Source: Bradyrhizobium japonicum USDA 6 (GTDB lineage: Bacteria > Pseudomonadota > Alphaproteobacteria > Rhizobiales > Xanthobacteraceae). Taken from it: 64,000 nt of DNA. This document shows, one piece after another, positions 17,871 to 25,946 of the stretch (its first letter is position 1; each line of letters begins with the position of its first letter). Where the stretch lies: assembly GCF_000284375.1 (NCBI RefSeq), contig NC_017249.1, positions 6,054,001-6,118,000 on the forward strand, written 5' to 3'. Below the pieces are notes generated by a model. It saw nothing but the letters and a program-made list of their open reading frames with translations, ran no database searches and was not told where the DNA came from. Made by a program: the position numbers and the translations under genes.

Positions 17871-17943
17871 CCGACTTTCCGCGCCTTGCGCCCTACCCGC
17901 AGCTTGCGCGATGATCATCACAATCGACCAACGGAGCAGCCGG

Positions 17944-19149
17944 ATGGCCTTCGACACGATCTTCCTGAACGCGCGCTTCGACGGCGGAGCCCGGCATCAC
18001 ATCGCCGTCGCCGACGGCCGCATCGCCGCGATCACGTCCGTCGATGAGCGTCCCACCGCGAACGAGACCATCGACCTCGGCAACGTCCTCGTCGTTCCCG
18101 GCTTCGTCGAAGGCCACATCCATCTCGACACCAGCTTCTATGGCGACGCCTGGCGTCCGCACAAGCCATGCACCAACGGGTTCGACGTGCATGAGCGCGT
18201 CGCCTTCCAGGCCCAGAACATGGCCGTATCAGCGCCGATGGACGTGCGCGCGCGCAACCAGCTCGACCTCTGCATCGGCCACGGCACCACGCAGATGCGC
18301 AGCCACGTCATGGTCGACGGCTCGGTCGGCCTGAAATCGCTCGAGACGATTTTACGCGTGCGCGAGGAATATCGCGGCCTGATCGACATCCAGCTCGTCG
18401 CCTTCCCCCAGAGCGGCATCCTGATGAGCCCGGGCACGCCGCAATTGCTGGACGAGGCCATCGGGCTCGGCGCCGATCTCGTCGGCGGGCTCGATCCCGC
18501 AAGCTTCGATCGCGACATCGAGAAGCATCTCGACGTCGTGTTCGGCGTGGCCGGCAAGCACGGCGTCGACGTCGACATCCATCTGCATGACATGGGCACG
18601 CTGAGCGCGTTCGAAATCGAGCAGATCGCAGCGCGCACCCGCGCGCTCGGCATGGAGGGACGCGTTGCCGTCAGCCATGCTTACGGGCTCGGCGATATCT
18701 CCATGGACCAGCTCAAGAAGATCGCCGACACCCTCGCCCGCTCCGGCGTCGCGATCATGACCAATGCGCCTGGCGCCCGGCCCTTCCCGCCGATCCTGGC
18801 GCTGCGCAATGCCGGCGTCACCGTCTTCAGCGGCAACGACAACATCCGCGATTCCTGGTGGCCCTATGGCGACGGCGACATGCTGCGCCGGGCCACAACG
18901 CTCGGCTATCGCTCGGGCTTCAACATCGATGAAGAGCTGCGTATCGCGTTCGATGTCGTCACCGTATCAGGCGCAAGAGCGCTGCGGCTCGAAGGCTATG
19001 GCCTCCGCGTCGGCGCCAAGGCCGACTTCGTGACACTGAATGCCGAGCATATTCCTGAAGCCGTTGTCGGAGTGCCGCAAGGGCGCTCCGTGTACAAGGA
19101 AGGCAAGCTCGTCGCATGCGACGGTAAGATTGTCGGGAAGCGCGGCTAA
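17944..19149 (+). CDS. Amidohydrolase, cytosine-deaminase-like (second of the pair)
   Basis: A 401-residue amidohydrolase starting MAFDTIFLNARFDGG. It keeps the full ligand set: HxH in VEGHIHLDTSF, HLHDMGT, VSHAYGLGD and Asp in SGNDNIRDSWWPYGDG. GGAG lies about 7 bases before the start. It is parallel to the previous amidohydrolase with 73 bases between, and the two are likely co-transcribed. The pair probably carries out successive or alternative hydrolytic steps on the compound brought in by the NMT1-type importer. Confidence 0.85.
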   Translation: MAFDTIFLNARFDGGARHHIAVADGRIAAITSVDERPTANETIDLGNVLVVPGFVEGHIHLDTSFYGDAWRPHKPCTNGFDVHERVAFQAQNMAVSAPMDVRARNQLDLCIGHGTTQMRSHVMVDGSVGLKSLETILRVREEYRGLIDIQLVAFPQSGILMSPGTPQLLDEAIGLGADLVGGLDPASFDRDIEKHLDVVFGVAGKHGVDVDIHLHDMGTLSAFEIEQIAARTRALGMEGRVAVSHAYGLGDISMDQLKKIADTLARSGVAIMTNAPGARPFPPILALRNAGVTVFSGNDNIRDSWWPYGDGDMLRRATTLGYRSGFNIDEELRIAFDVVTVSGARALRLEGYGLRVGAKADFVTLNAEHIPEAVVGVPQGRSVYKEGKLVACDGKIVGKRG

Positions 19150-19302
19150 TGATCGGGTCTTTTCCGTTCGATTATACCGCTAGCTTTCCTCACCCCCGAA
19201 TCCGGTAGAATCCCTGACCGTAAATGCGCGCATTGCACGACGGGCCAAGGAGATCATACTAAGACCCGCACTGACATCTGCGTTTCTCTGGGGAAGTCTG
19301 GA

Positions 19303-19614
19303 ATGTTCAGCGCATTCAGCAGCATCGATTACCATTCCATTCGGGCCAAGACGCCCGCCGAGATGGCCATCAAGCGACTGACCGGCATCGGCGAAGTCCT
19401 GTCGGGCATCGACATATCGGCAATCCACACGCAGGACGACATGGCCCGCGCGCTGTTGACGCTCGATACCGCTGACAAATGCATTCGCACGATTCTCACC
19501 GAGTTCCGCACCGAGCGCACCGCGGAAGTCGTCCGCGAAGCCACGAGCCTGATCAGCCTGATCGAGCTCGCGCGCGACGAACTCTCGGACTACGCGACGG
19601 CAGCAGAGGCTTGA
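19303..19614 (+). CDS. Hypothetical helical protein, 103 residues
   Basis: I do not recognise a family. The protein is soluble and predicted to be almost all helix, with regular hydrophobic spacing (AIKRLTGIGEVLSGIDISAI; LTLDTADKCIRTILTEFRTE; LISLIELARDEL). There is no signal peptide and one Cys. It lies alone between the amidohydrolases and the convergent oxidoreductase gene. Codon use matches its neighbours, so it is probably a real gene of local distribution. Confidence 0.6.
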   Translation: MFSAFSSIDYHSIRAKTPAEMAIKRLTGIGEVLSGIDISAIHTQDDMARALLTLDTADKCIRTILTEFRTERTAEVVREATSLISLIELARDELSDYATAAEA

Positions 19615-19633
19615 GCTGAACGCGCGCTGGATC

Positions 19634-20554
19634 TCAGCGCTTGATCTTCGCCAGAATGCGATCCGCCTCGGTGCGCCAATCGGCGCTGCGGGCAAATTCC
19701 TTCGTCCCCTTGATGCCGAACAGGCCTTCATCAGCGAGATCGGCGACCCAGGCCTGGCGCTCGGCGGTGCCCTGCGCCGACCATGGCGTCAGCCCGGCCT
19801 CGCGGACGGTCTCGGCGACCTCCCGCACCTCTTCGGCGCGGCGACGGCCGTGCTCGATCACGCGCTGGAAGAAATATGCGCCCTGCTTCTCCCAGTCGAT
19901 CGCCGGAAACGTCTCCGCGAGCGAAGCCAGCACCGCATCCTCGACGCCATAGGCGCGCGCGGTGGTGAAGCTCTCGATGACCATGGCCTCCAGGCCCTTG
20001 ATCATGATGCTGCGGCACATTTTCACGGCCGACGACACGCCGAGCTTGTCACTCGCAACCTTGGCCGCGAACCCGATTGCATTCAGCAGCGGCTCCAGCT
20101 CCCTCGCGCCGGGGCCGCCGAGCAGCAGCGGCACCTTGATGCGATAAGGCGGCACCGAGGTCATCACGGCGCCCTCGACATAGCGTCCGTCAGCGCCTTC
20201 GATCAGCGCAGCGGCGCGCTGCTTGGCGCCGGGAGACGCCGAATTGAAATCGAGGAACCAGGTGCCCTGGTTGATTGCACCAGCGCAGGCTTTTGCAACA
20301 GGCACGGCCTGGCTCGCCGTGACCGCGGAAATGATAAAATCGGATTTCGCGGTCAGCTCGGCGTGAGACACCGCCGGCGTCACGCCGAATTTCGCCGCAT
20401 GCTCCTTCAGGGGAGCGCCCTGGTCCCCACCGAGCTTGATGTCATACGCCGCGACCTTGAGGTCCTGCTGCCGCAAATCTTCAGCCAGGATCCTGCCGAC
20501 CTCGCCGTAGCCGACGAGCCCGATCTGCCAGCGCTTGGGGTCACCTGCCATCAA
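19634..20554 (-). CDS. NAD(P)-dependent oxidoreductase, 6-phosphogluconate/3-hydroxyisobutyrate dehydrogenase-like with DUF1932 C-terminus
   Basis: A 306-residue protein with an N-terminal Rossmann fold (QIGLVGYGEVGRILAEDL at about 9-27) and an all-helical DUF1932 C-terminal domain. Relatives are beta-hydroxyacid dehydrogenases; DFNSASPGAK resembles the substrate-binding loop and the SAVKMCRSIMIKGLEA helix carries the expected catalytic Lys (K in SAVKM). It is the last gene of the tetR-ligI-dctA-galB-galC operon, overlapping the preceding gene by 4 bases, so it may oxidise or reduce a carboxylated intermediate. It is not the LigC-type dehydrogenase of the protocatechuate 4,5-pathway, which belongs to another fold family. 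Confidence 0.82.
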   Translation of the reverse strand: MMAGDPKRWQIGLVGYGEVGRILAEDLRQQDLKVAAYDIKLGGDQGAPLKEHAAKFGVTPAVSHAELTAKSDFIISAVTASQAVPVAKACAGAINQGTWFLDFNSASPGAKQRAAALIEGADGRYVEGAVMTSVPPYRIKVPLLLGGPGARELEPLLNAIGFAAKVASDKLGVSSAVKMCRSIMIKGLEAMVIESFTTARAYGVEDAVLASLAETFPAIDWEKQGAYFFQRVIEHGRRRAEEVREVAETVREAGLTPWSAQGTAERQAWVADLADEGLFGIKGTKEFARSADWRTEADRILAKIKR

Positions 20555-21420
20555 TTCAATCCTCGCGTCGTCTCGTCGAACAGCTCCTCGACCGCATAGC
20601 GGCGCGGGATCAGCGCTTGCTGGAATGCGTAGTCGACGATCAGCTCCAACGGTCTTCTGCTCGCCTCGATCCCGAACGGAACGAGGTCGGGCGTCCCCGC
20701 AGGTCCCGCCTGCGCCTTGTTCCGCTTAAGCAGATCGTAAACGCCTGTGACGACGTCGGAGCGCGATTTCGCGAGCTGCTCGGTCACGACCACGAGATGA
20801 TTGACCGGGACGACGCTACGACGGGTGTACCATTTGGCCGCTTCCGCGGCCGGATCGGGGAATAGCGGCTTCAATGTGGGATGATCAGAGGTCTCGCCGA
20901 GAACGGCATCGAGCTCGCCTTCGAGCAGCATCTGCAGGATCTTCTTGTCCTTCGGCGCGCGCTCGGTGGTGTCGACATATTCGGCAACGTGCGGATCCTC
21001 GAAGGTGACCCAGCGGATCTTGTCGAGATCGACGCCGTAATCGTTGGCGAGAATGCCCCTGATCCAAGCGCCCGTCGTCGTCGTGAACGAGCGGATGCCG
21101 ACGCGCTTGCCTTCGAGATCGGACGGCCCGAGCACTCCCCTTGCAGGGTTGTAGAGCGCGTAGGAATGCTGGAAGCGCCCGAGCATGGTGGCAGGCAGCA
21201 GCACCAGCGGCTTGCCATGCGCCTTCGCCATCAGATAGGTGACGATGGCCATTTCGCAGACGTCGAAAGCCTGCTCGCGCACCATCGGCTTGAACGCCGT
21301 GTTGGTCGGCGTGTACGCGATGAAATCGAGGTCGAAGAGGTCGGAGCGGAGCTCGCCGCTCTTCACCGCCTGGACATGGGGGTGACTTCCGAGCACGGCC
21401 TTCAACTTGAGACGATCCAT
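20551..21420 (-). CDS. 4,5-dihydroxyphthalate decarboxylase-like protein (periplasmic-binding-protein fold)
   Basis: A 289-residue protein without a signal peptide. Features include REQAFDVCEMAIVTYLMAK, FQHSYALYNP, SDLEGKRVGIRSF and WIRGILANDYGVDLDKIRW, which match the pattern I know from 4,5-dihydroxyphthalate decarboxylases (Pht5/OphC type), enzymes built on a binding-protein fold that yield protocatechuate. It is somewhat shorter than those enzymes (about 330). Lack of a signal sequence argues against a transport receptor. In an operon for protocatechuate 4,5-cleavage intermediates, a decarboxylase for a related aromatic or ring-opened acid makes sense. It could instead be a PhnD/SsuA-like ligand-binding protein. 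Confidence 0.6.
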   Translation of the reverse strand: MDRLKLKAVLGSHPHVQAVKSGELRSDLFDLDFIAYTPTNTAFKPMVREQAFDVCEMAIVTYLMAKAHGKPLVLLPATMLGRFQHSYALYNPARGVLGPSDLEGKRVGIRSFTTTTGAWIRGILANDYGVDLDKIRWVTFEDPHVAEYVDTTERAPKDKKILQMLLEGELDAVLGETSDHPTLKPLFPDPAAEAAKWYTRRSVVPVNHLVVVTEQLAKSRSDVVTGVYDLLKRNKAQAGPAGTPDLVPFGIEASRRPLELIVDYAFQQALIPRRYAVEELFDETTRGLN

Positions 21421-21447
21421 CCGCCCGCTCCGCTTCTCTGGTCCCGC

Positions 21448-22131
21448 TCAGACGTCCTCGGGATTGTCGACATAGACGAGGCCAGCCTTCGCCAGCGCCT
21501 CGCGCATGCTGTACATATCGAGGCCGAGTTCACCCGAGGCCAGCCGCCTGCGCTTGCCGCCCTCGTCCGCGTTGCGCTTCTTCGCCTTTTCGGCGACCGC
21601 AGCGGCGTAGCGCCTGGGCACCACGACGACGCCGTCGTCATCGGCCACGATGATGTCGCCGGGATCGACGTTGACCCCGGCACAGACCACGGGAATGTTG
21701 ACCGAACCGAGCGTCGCCTTGACCGTGCCCTTGGCCGAGACGGCGCGCGACCACACCGGAAACTTCATCTCGTGCAGCGCTTTCACGTCGCGGCAGCCGG
21801 CGTCGATGATCAGCCCTTGCACGCCGCGCGCCCGCAGCGACGTCGCGAGCAGCTCGCCGAACATGCCGTCGGTGTTATCGGTGGTGCAGCCGACGACGAG
21901 GATGTCGCCCCTCCTGCACTGCTCGACCGCGACATGGATCATCCAATTGTCGCCGGGCTGTGCCAGCACGGTCACTGCGGGGCCGGCAATCGACGCACCG
22001 GCCCAGACGGGCCGTAGGTAAGGCTTCATCAGCCCAATGCGACCGTAAGCCTCGTGCACGGTCGAGACGCCGTATTCCGCCATTCCGGCGGGATCGGCTC
22101 GCTCAATGTTGCGAACGACGACGGACTTCAT
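21448..22131 (-). CDS. galC: 4-carboxy-4-hydroxy-2-oxoadipate aldolase/oxaloacetate decarboxylase (LigK/GalC-like, RraA fold)
   Basis: A 227-residue protein of the RraA-like aldolase family, the normal length for LigK/GalC/ProA. It splits 4-carboxy-4-hydroxy-2-oxoadipate to pyruvate and oxaloacetate with a divalent metal. The conserved motif [21 protein letters not shown] and the substrate-binding [14 protein letters not shown] (Arg-Asp pair) are present, as is [20 protein letters not shown]. It overlaps galB by 4 bases, and the two act in sequence. RraA-type RNase E inhibitors share the fold, but the operon strongly favours the aldolase. The symbol is assigned by analogy with the gallate pathway. 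Confidence 0.85.
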   Translation of the reverse strand: MKSVVVRNIERADPAGMAEYGVSTVHEAYGRIGLMKPYLRPVWAGASIAGPAVTVLAQPGDNWMIHVAVEQCRRGDILVVGCTTDNTDGMFGELLATSLRARGVQGLIIDAGCRDVKALHEMKFPVWSRAVSAKGTVKATLGSVNIPVVCAGVNVDPGDIIVADDDGVVVVPRRYAAAVAEKAKKRNADEGGKRRRLASGELGLDMYSMREALAKAGLVYVDNPEDV

Positions 22132-22841
22132 GCCAGCTCCTCCGCAACCGTCGGGAACAGGCGCTGATAGGCCTCGCCATAGGTCATGGGCACGCTGGTG
22201 TTGCGGCTGCCCTGGATGCCACGGTTGAGCGCGACACGCTCGTAATAGCCCCAGAGATGTTTTTGCGCGGCGAGGATCTGGAACGCCTCGTACTTCTCCT
22301 TCCAGACCTCGTCGATCTTGAGGAGCAGGTCCGGCTTGTAATTGCACTGCTCGGGCTGATGCGGCTCGAACAGGAACACCGGGGGCGCCGAATATTTGTA
22401 CTGCGCGCCGGGCTTGTGGCCCATCGCCTGCGCGACCACGCGGGTCTCCTGCGCGAAATGCGCCGCGTTCGGATGGTCGAAATTGTAGGGGTCTTCCAGC
22501 GCATGCGTCAGCACGAAGCTCGGATTGAGCTCGCGGTAGATATCGACCATGCGATCGAAATGCGCCTCGGTGAGCTTCAGCGGATAGTCGCCGCAGTCGA
22601 AGAACTCGATCTCGGCGCCGAGCAACTTCGCCGCCCGCTCCGCCTCGTCCTTGCGGCCCGCCTTGACCGACTCCAGCGTCGCGCCTTTTTCCTTCCAGGC
22701 GAACTGGCTCTCGCCGCGCTCGCCGAAGGACATGCAGACGATCTTCATGCGATAGCCCTTCTTCGCATGCAGTGCGATCGCGCCGCCGGCGCGCCAGACG
22801 AAATCGCCGGGATGGGCGGTGATCACGAGACCTGTTTTCAT
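22128..22841 (-). CDS. galB: 4-oxalomesaconate hydratase (GalB-like, PIG-L/LmbE family)
   Basis: A 237-residue Zn-dependent PIG-L-family protein. The metal motif near the N-terminus is [12 protein letters not shown] (H-P-x-D with Gly before Asp), with Arg/Glu in MSFGERGES and the C-terminal His in [11 protein letters not shown]. Most PIG-L proteins are N-deacetylases, but GalB of Pseudomonas putida is a hydratase that converts 4-oxalomesaconate to 4-carboxy-4-hydroxy-2-oxoadipate. Direct coupling to the LigK/GalC-like aldolase and proximity to a LigI-like lactonase make the hydratase role very likely. The symbol rests on family plus context. Confidence 0.82.
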   Translation of the reverse strand: MKTGLVITAHPGDFVWRAGGAIALHAKKGYRMKIVCMSFGERGESQFAWKEKGATLESVKAGRKDEAERAAKLLGAEIEFFDCGDYPLKLTEAHFDRMVDIYRELNPSFVLTHALEDPYNFDHPNAAHFAQETRVVAQAMGHKPGAQYKYSAPPVFLFEPHQPEQCNYKPDLLLKIDEVWKEKYEAFQILAAQKHLWGYYERVALNRGIQGSRNTSVPMTYGEAYQRLFPTVAEELA

Positions 22842-22908
22842 GGGACTACTCCCCTTTTTCGTTCGTAAGCATCATAGGCCATCCTGCCTCATGCAGGATG
22901 CCAATTCG

Positions 22909-24210
22909 TCAGGCGGCAGCAGCCGCGGGTTCCTCGCCGTCGAGCACGCGCCTCAGACGCTCGCCGTCAAGCGCCCCCTCCCATTTGGCAATCGCAATGG
23001 TCGCAACTGCGTTCCCGATCAGATTGGTCGGCGTCAGCCCCTGCGACATCAGGCGATGGATGCCGAGCACCAGCGCGACGCTCGTCACCGGAATGGAGCC
23101 TGTGGCCGACAGCGTCGCCGCCAGCACGACAAAGGCGGCGCCTGCGATTCCCGCCGCGCCCTTGGAGGTCACCAGCAGGATCAAGAGCAACTCGATCTGC
23201 TCGGCGAGCCCGAACGGCGTGTTGGTCGCCTGCGCCAGGAACACCGAGGCCGCGGCAAGGTAGAGGCAGGTGCCGTCGAGATTGAAGGAATAGCCGGTCG
23301 GGATCACCAGTCCGACCACGCTGCGCTCGCAACCGGCCTTCTCCAGCTTGGTCAGCATCCGTGGCAACACCGTCTCCGACGACGTGGTGGCGATGCAGAT
23401 CAACAGCTCTTCCCAGATGTAGCGGATCAGCTTGAGCAGCGAGAAGCCGCAGAGACGCGCGACGGGGCCGAGCGCCACGATGACGAAAATCACGCAAGTG
23501 AGATAGAACCCGCCCAGCAGCTTGCCGAGCGAGGCCAGCGAGCCGACGCCGAACTTGCCGACCGTAAAGGCGATGGCGCCGAACGCGCCGATCGGCGCCG
23601 CCCACATCACGAAGCCGACGACGGCGAACACCATCTTGGCGGCGATGTCGATCAGCTGGACCAGCGGTGCGGCGCGCTCGCCGAGCTGGACCAGCGCAAA
23701 GCCGCACAGCACGGAGATAAAGAGCACCTGGAGGATGTTGCCCTCGGCAAAGGCGCCGATGAAGGTCGCCGGCACGATGTTCAGGAGAAAAGGAACGAAG
23801 CCGATGGCGCCGGTCTGCTTGACATAGGGCTCGATCGCGCTGGCATTGATGCTGGCGGGATCGATGTTCATGCCGACGCCGGGCCTGAGCAGATTGACCG
23901 CGATGAGACCGATGATCAATGCGACCGTCGTCATGATCTCGAAATAGACGATCGCCTTGACCGCGACGCGCCCGACCCGCGCCATGTCGGCCATGTGGGC
24001 GATGCCGTGCACCACCGTGCAGAAGATGATCGGCGCGATCAGCATCCGGATCGCCTTGATGAAGGCGTCGCCGAGCGGCTGCATCTTAACGCCCGCCTCG
24101 GGACTGGCGATGCCAAGCATGATGCCGGCCGCCATGGCGATGAGCACCTGGATCCAGAGCTCCCTCCACCAGGCGCGTTCCCGCGGCTTGTCGATCGCCA
24201 TCGCGGTCAT
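22909..24210 (-). CDS. dctA: C4-dicarboxylate:H+ symporter (DctA family)
   Basis: A 433-residue transporter of the dicarboxylate/amino acid:cation symporter family. Hallmarks are the HP1 serine-rich tip TTSSETVLPRM, the TM7 motif GYSFNLDGTCLYL and the TM8 motif NLIGNAVATIAIAKWEGALD, which is the DctA version. It starts in a 4-base overlap with the ligI-like gene; a second ATG nine bases inside (MAIDK) is possible. Most rhizobial dctA genes are controlled by DctBD, but this one is embedded in an aromatic catabolic operon, so it may import a ring-derived di- or tricarboxylate rather than succinate. Confidence 0.9.
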   Translation of the reverse strand: MTAMAIDKPRERAWWRELWIQVLIAMAAGIMLGIASPEAGVKMQPLGDAFIKAIRMLIAPIIFCTVVHGIAHMADMARVGRVAVKAIVYFEIMTTVALIIGLIAVNLLRPGVGMNIDPASINASAIEPYVKQTGAIGFVPFLLNIVPATFIGAFAEGNILQVLFISVLCGFALVQLGERAAPLVQLIDIAAKMVFAVVGFVMWAAPIGAFGAIAFTVGKFGVGSLASLGKLLGGFYLTCVIFVIVALGPVARLCGFSLLKLIRYIWEELLICIATTSSETVLPRMLTKLEKAGCERSVVGLVIPTGYSFNLDGTCLYLAAASVFLAQATNTPFGLAEQIELLLILLVTSKGAAGIAGAAFVVLAATLSATGSIPVTSVALVLGIHRLMSQGLTPTNLIGNAVATIAIAKWEGALDGERLRRVLDGEEPAAAAA

Positions 24211-25091
24211 TCGGCGAACCCGAACAGGCGCGCGGGATTGGCGACCAGGATCTTCTGCTGGAACTCCGTCTCCGGCGCGAACAGTGGGATCAGGTCGACC
24301 AGATCGCCGTCATTCGGCATCACCTTGACGTTGGGATGCGGCCAGTCGGTACCCCAGATGACACGGTCGGGCGCGGTCTCGACGATCTTTCGCGCGAACG
24401 GCACCGCGTCCGTGAATGGCGGCCCGGCCGAGGACACCCGCTCCGAGCCGCAGATCTTGACCCAGCACTTCTCGTCGCGCTGCATCAGCTCGATCAGGAT
24501 CTTGAACGGAAGCTGGTCGAGCCCCTCCGACGCCTTCACCCGTCCCATATGGTCGATGGTGTAGCTCAGCGGCAGTCTTGTCAGCATGTCAGCATATTCG
24601 GGCAGGTCGATCGCATCGAAATGCAGATCGATGTGCCAGCCCAACGGCGCGACCATCGCGATGATGCGATCGAATACGCGCTTGTCGGGAACGCCGCCGA
24701 GATGGCGCACGAAATTGAAGCGGCAGCCGCGGAAGCCGCCCTCATGCAGCACGCGAAGCCCGCGTTCGGTGATGGTGTCGTCGATATTGGCAACCGCGCG
24801 ATAGGCGCCATTGCTCTGTGCGATCGCATCGAGCGCGACCGTGTTGTCGGTGCCGTGCACGCTGGCATTGACGATGACCGCGCGCTCCACGCCGAGCTTG
24901 GCATGCAGCGCACGAAAGTCCTCGAGCGGTGCATCCGGCGGCGTATAGGAACGGTCAGGCGCGTACGGATATGTCGCACCGGGCCCGAAGATGTGACAAT
25001 GCGCATCGCAGGACCGCTTTGGCAGCGTGAACTTCGGCGTGCGCGTGTTCGGATCGGGCGGCGGAATGGTCGGCGTGTACATCATCGTCAT
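24207..25091 (-). CDS. ligI: 2-pyrone-4,6-dicarboxylate lactonase (LigI-like, amidohydrolase 2 family)
   Basis: A 294-residue metal-dependent hydrolase of family amidohydrolase_2. The metal site CDAHCHIFGPG (HxH), the catalytic loop RGCRFNFVRHLGG, HIDLHFDA and the C-terminal VIWGTDWPHPN are as in LigI, which hydrolyses 2-pyrone-4,6-dicarboxylate to 4-oxalomesaconate/4-carboxy-2-hydroxymuconate. The length also agrees. It is second in the operon, 30 bases after tetR, and its product feeds the GalB and GalC-like enzymes encoded downstream. A lactonase for a related dicarboxylate is the main alternative. Confidence 0.85.
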   Translation of the reverse strand: MTMMYTPTIPPPDPNTRTPKFTLPKRSCDAHCHIFGPGATYPYAPDRSYTPPDAPLEDFRALHAKLGVERAVIVNASVHGTDNTVALDAIAQSNGAYRAVANIDDTITERGLRVLHEGGFRGCRFNFVRHLGGVPDKRVFDRIIAMVAPLGWHIDLHFDAIDLPEYADMLTRLPLSYTIDHMGRVKASEGLDQLPFKILIELMQRDEKCWVKICGSERVSSAGPPFTDAVPFARKIVETAPDRVIWGTDWPHPNVKVMPNDGDLVDLIPLFAPETEFQQKILVANPARLFGFAE

Positions 25092-25121
25092 CAGGTGAAC
25101 TGCCGAGCGAAATCGCTTCTT

Positions 25122-25832
25122 TCAAATCTTGCTGCTGACGACCGGCCGCCGCCGCGCCGGCGCGGCCTGATCCAGCGCCGGTGCCTGGAACGCGGCGACG
25201 GTGGCCTGCACCAACTGCTCGATGGCGCTGGCGGCATCGCTGCCGTCGGCCTCGCCGCGCGACAGGCGCGAGACACGATCCGGCGTCACCAGCGAATAAT
25301 AGAGTGCGCCGAGCAGGAAGTGGCTGCGCCAGACGATATCGGTGCGCGGAATATGCGGCAGGCTCTCGTGGACCGCATCGATGAAGGCGTGACTGGTGTC
25401 GTCAAAGGTCTGCGCGATGATTTTTCGCGCGACCTCGTTGCCTTCGGCGGACATCACGGCGCGCAGCCGGGTGAAGCGCGCCCCGCCCCCGGCGAGATCG
25501 CTGCCAGAGGTGAAAGCCGGCACCACATAGGCGCGAACCACCGCCTCCAGCCGGTCCTGGAGATCGCGCACGCGTTTGGCGGCGGCGAGCAGCTCGGAAC
25601 GGCGCAAATTCATCGGCCCGCAATGGCGCCGGTAGATCTCCAGCAGCAGGCCGTCCTTGGTCTTGAAATGATAGGTGACACTGCCGGGATTGGCGCCGGC
25701 GGCCTGGGCGATGTCGCGCACCGAGACGGCGTTGAAGCCGTTGGTGGCGAACAGCTCCTCGGCCGCGGCGAGGATCGCCTCGCGCATGTTCGGCTTGCGG
25801 GCCGTTTCCTTGCTGGTGGGCTTGCGTACCAT
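25122..25832 (-). CDS. TetR/AcrR-family regulator of the ligI-dctA-galBC operon
   Basis: A 236-residue TetR-type repressor. The helix-turn-helix is VSVRDIAQAAGANPGSVTYHF at about residues 41-61, and the variable C-terminal domain should bind an aromatic-acid intermediate. The start is set at 25832 (MVRKPTSKE), but this leaves only 4 bases between the start codon and an 18-base inverted repeat, so the repeat would cover the ribosome site; MREAILAAAEELF (25787) is an alternative start. It is first in the leftward catabolic operon and divergent from a TctC-like gene, an arrangement expected for an autoregulated local repressor. Confidence 0.88.
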   Translation of the reverse strand: MVRKPTSKETARKPNMREAILAAAEELFATNGFNAVSVRDIAQAAGANPGSVTYHFKTKDGLLLEIYRRHCGPMNLRRSELLAAAKRVRDLQDRLEAVVRAYVVPAFTSGSDLAGGGARFTRLRAVMSAEGNEVARKIIAQTFDDTSHAFIDAVHESLPHIPRTDIVWRSHFLLGALYYSLVTPDRVSRLSRGEADGSDAASAIEQLVQATVAAFQAPALDQAAPARRRPVVSSKI

Positions 25833-25836
25833 GTGA

Positions 25837-25854
25837 TTTGTACTATCGTACAAA
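25837..25854. promoter_or_regulatory. Inverted repeat TTTGTAC-TATC-GTACAAA, probable TetR operator
   Basis: A perfect 7+4+7 inverted repeat directly upstream of tetR and 93 bases before the TctC-like gene. The same arms with a different 4-base spacer recur at 48065-48086 upstream of the extradiol dioxygenase. Position next to the regulator gene makes it the best candidate for the TetR protein's own operator. Confidence 0.7.
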
Positions 25855-25946
25855 AGATCAGGTCTCGTCAACAAGAACCATGGGCGGCGTCCGGACGGCT
25901 CGGAACACCGAGGCAGGATGCGAAAGCCCGCAAGGAGTGCTGGAAA

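Noticed and set aside
22393..22403. TTTGTAC inside the galB-like gene
   Set aside because: A single arm without a partner at the right spacing, in coding sequence; not counted as an operator.
24336..25946. Long rightward frame upstream of the TctC-like gene
   Set aside because: It is antisense to the ligI- and tetR-like genes; the real protein starts at 25947 with a signal peptide and AAGGAG.
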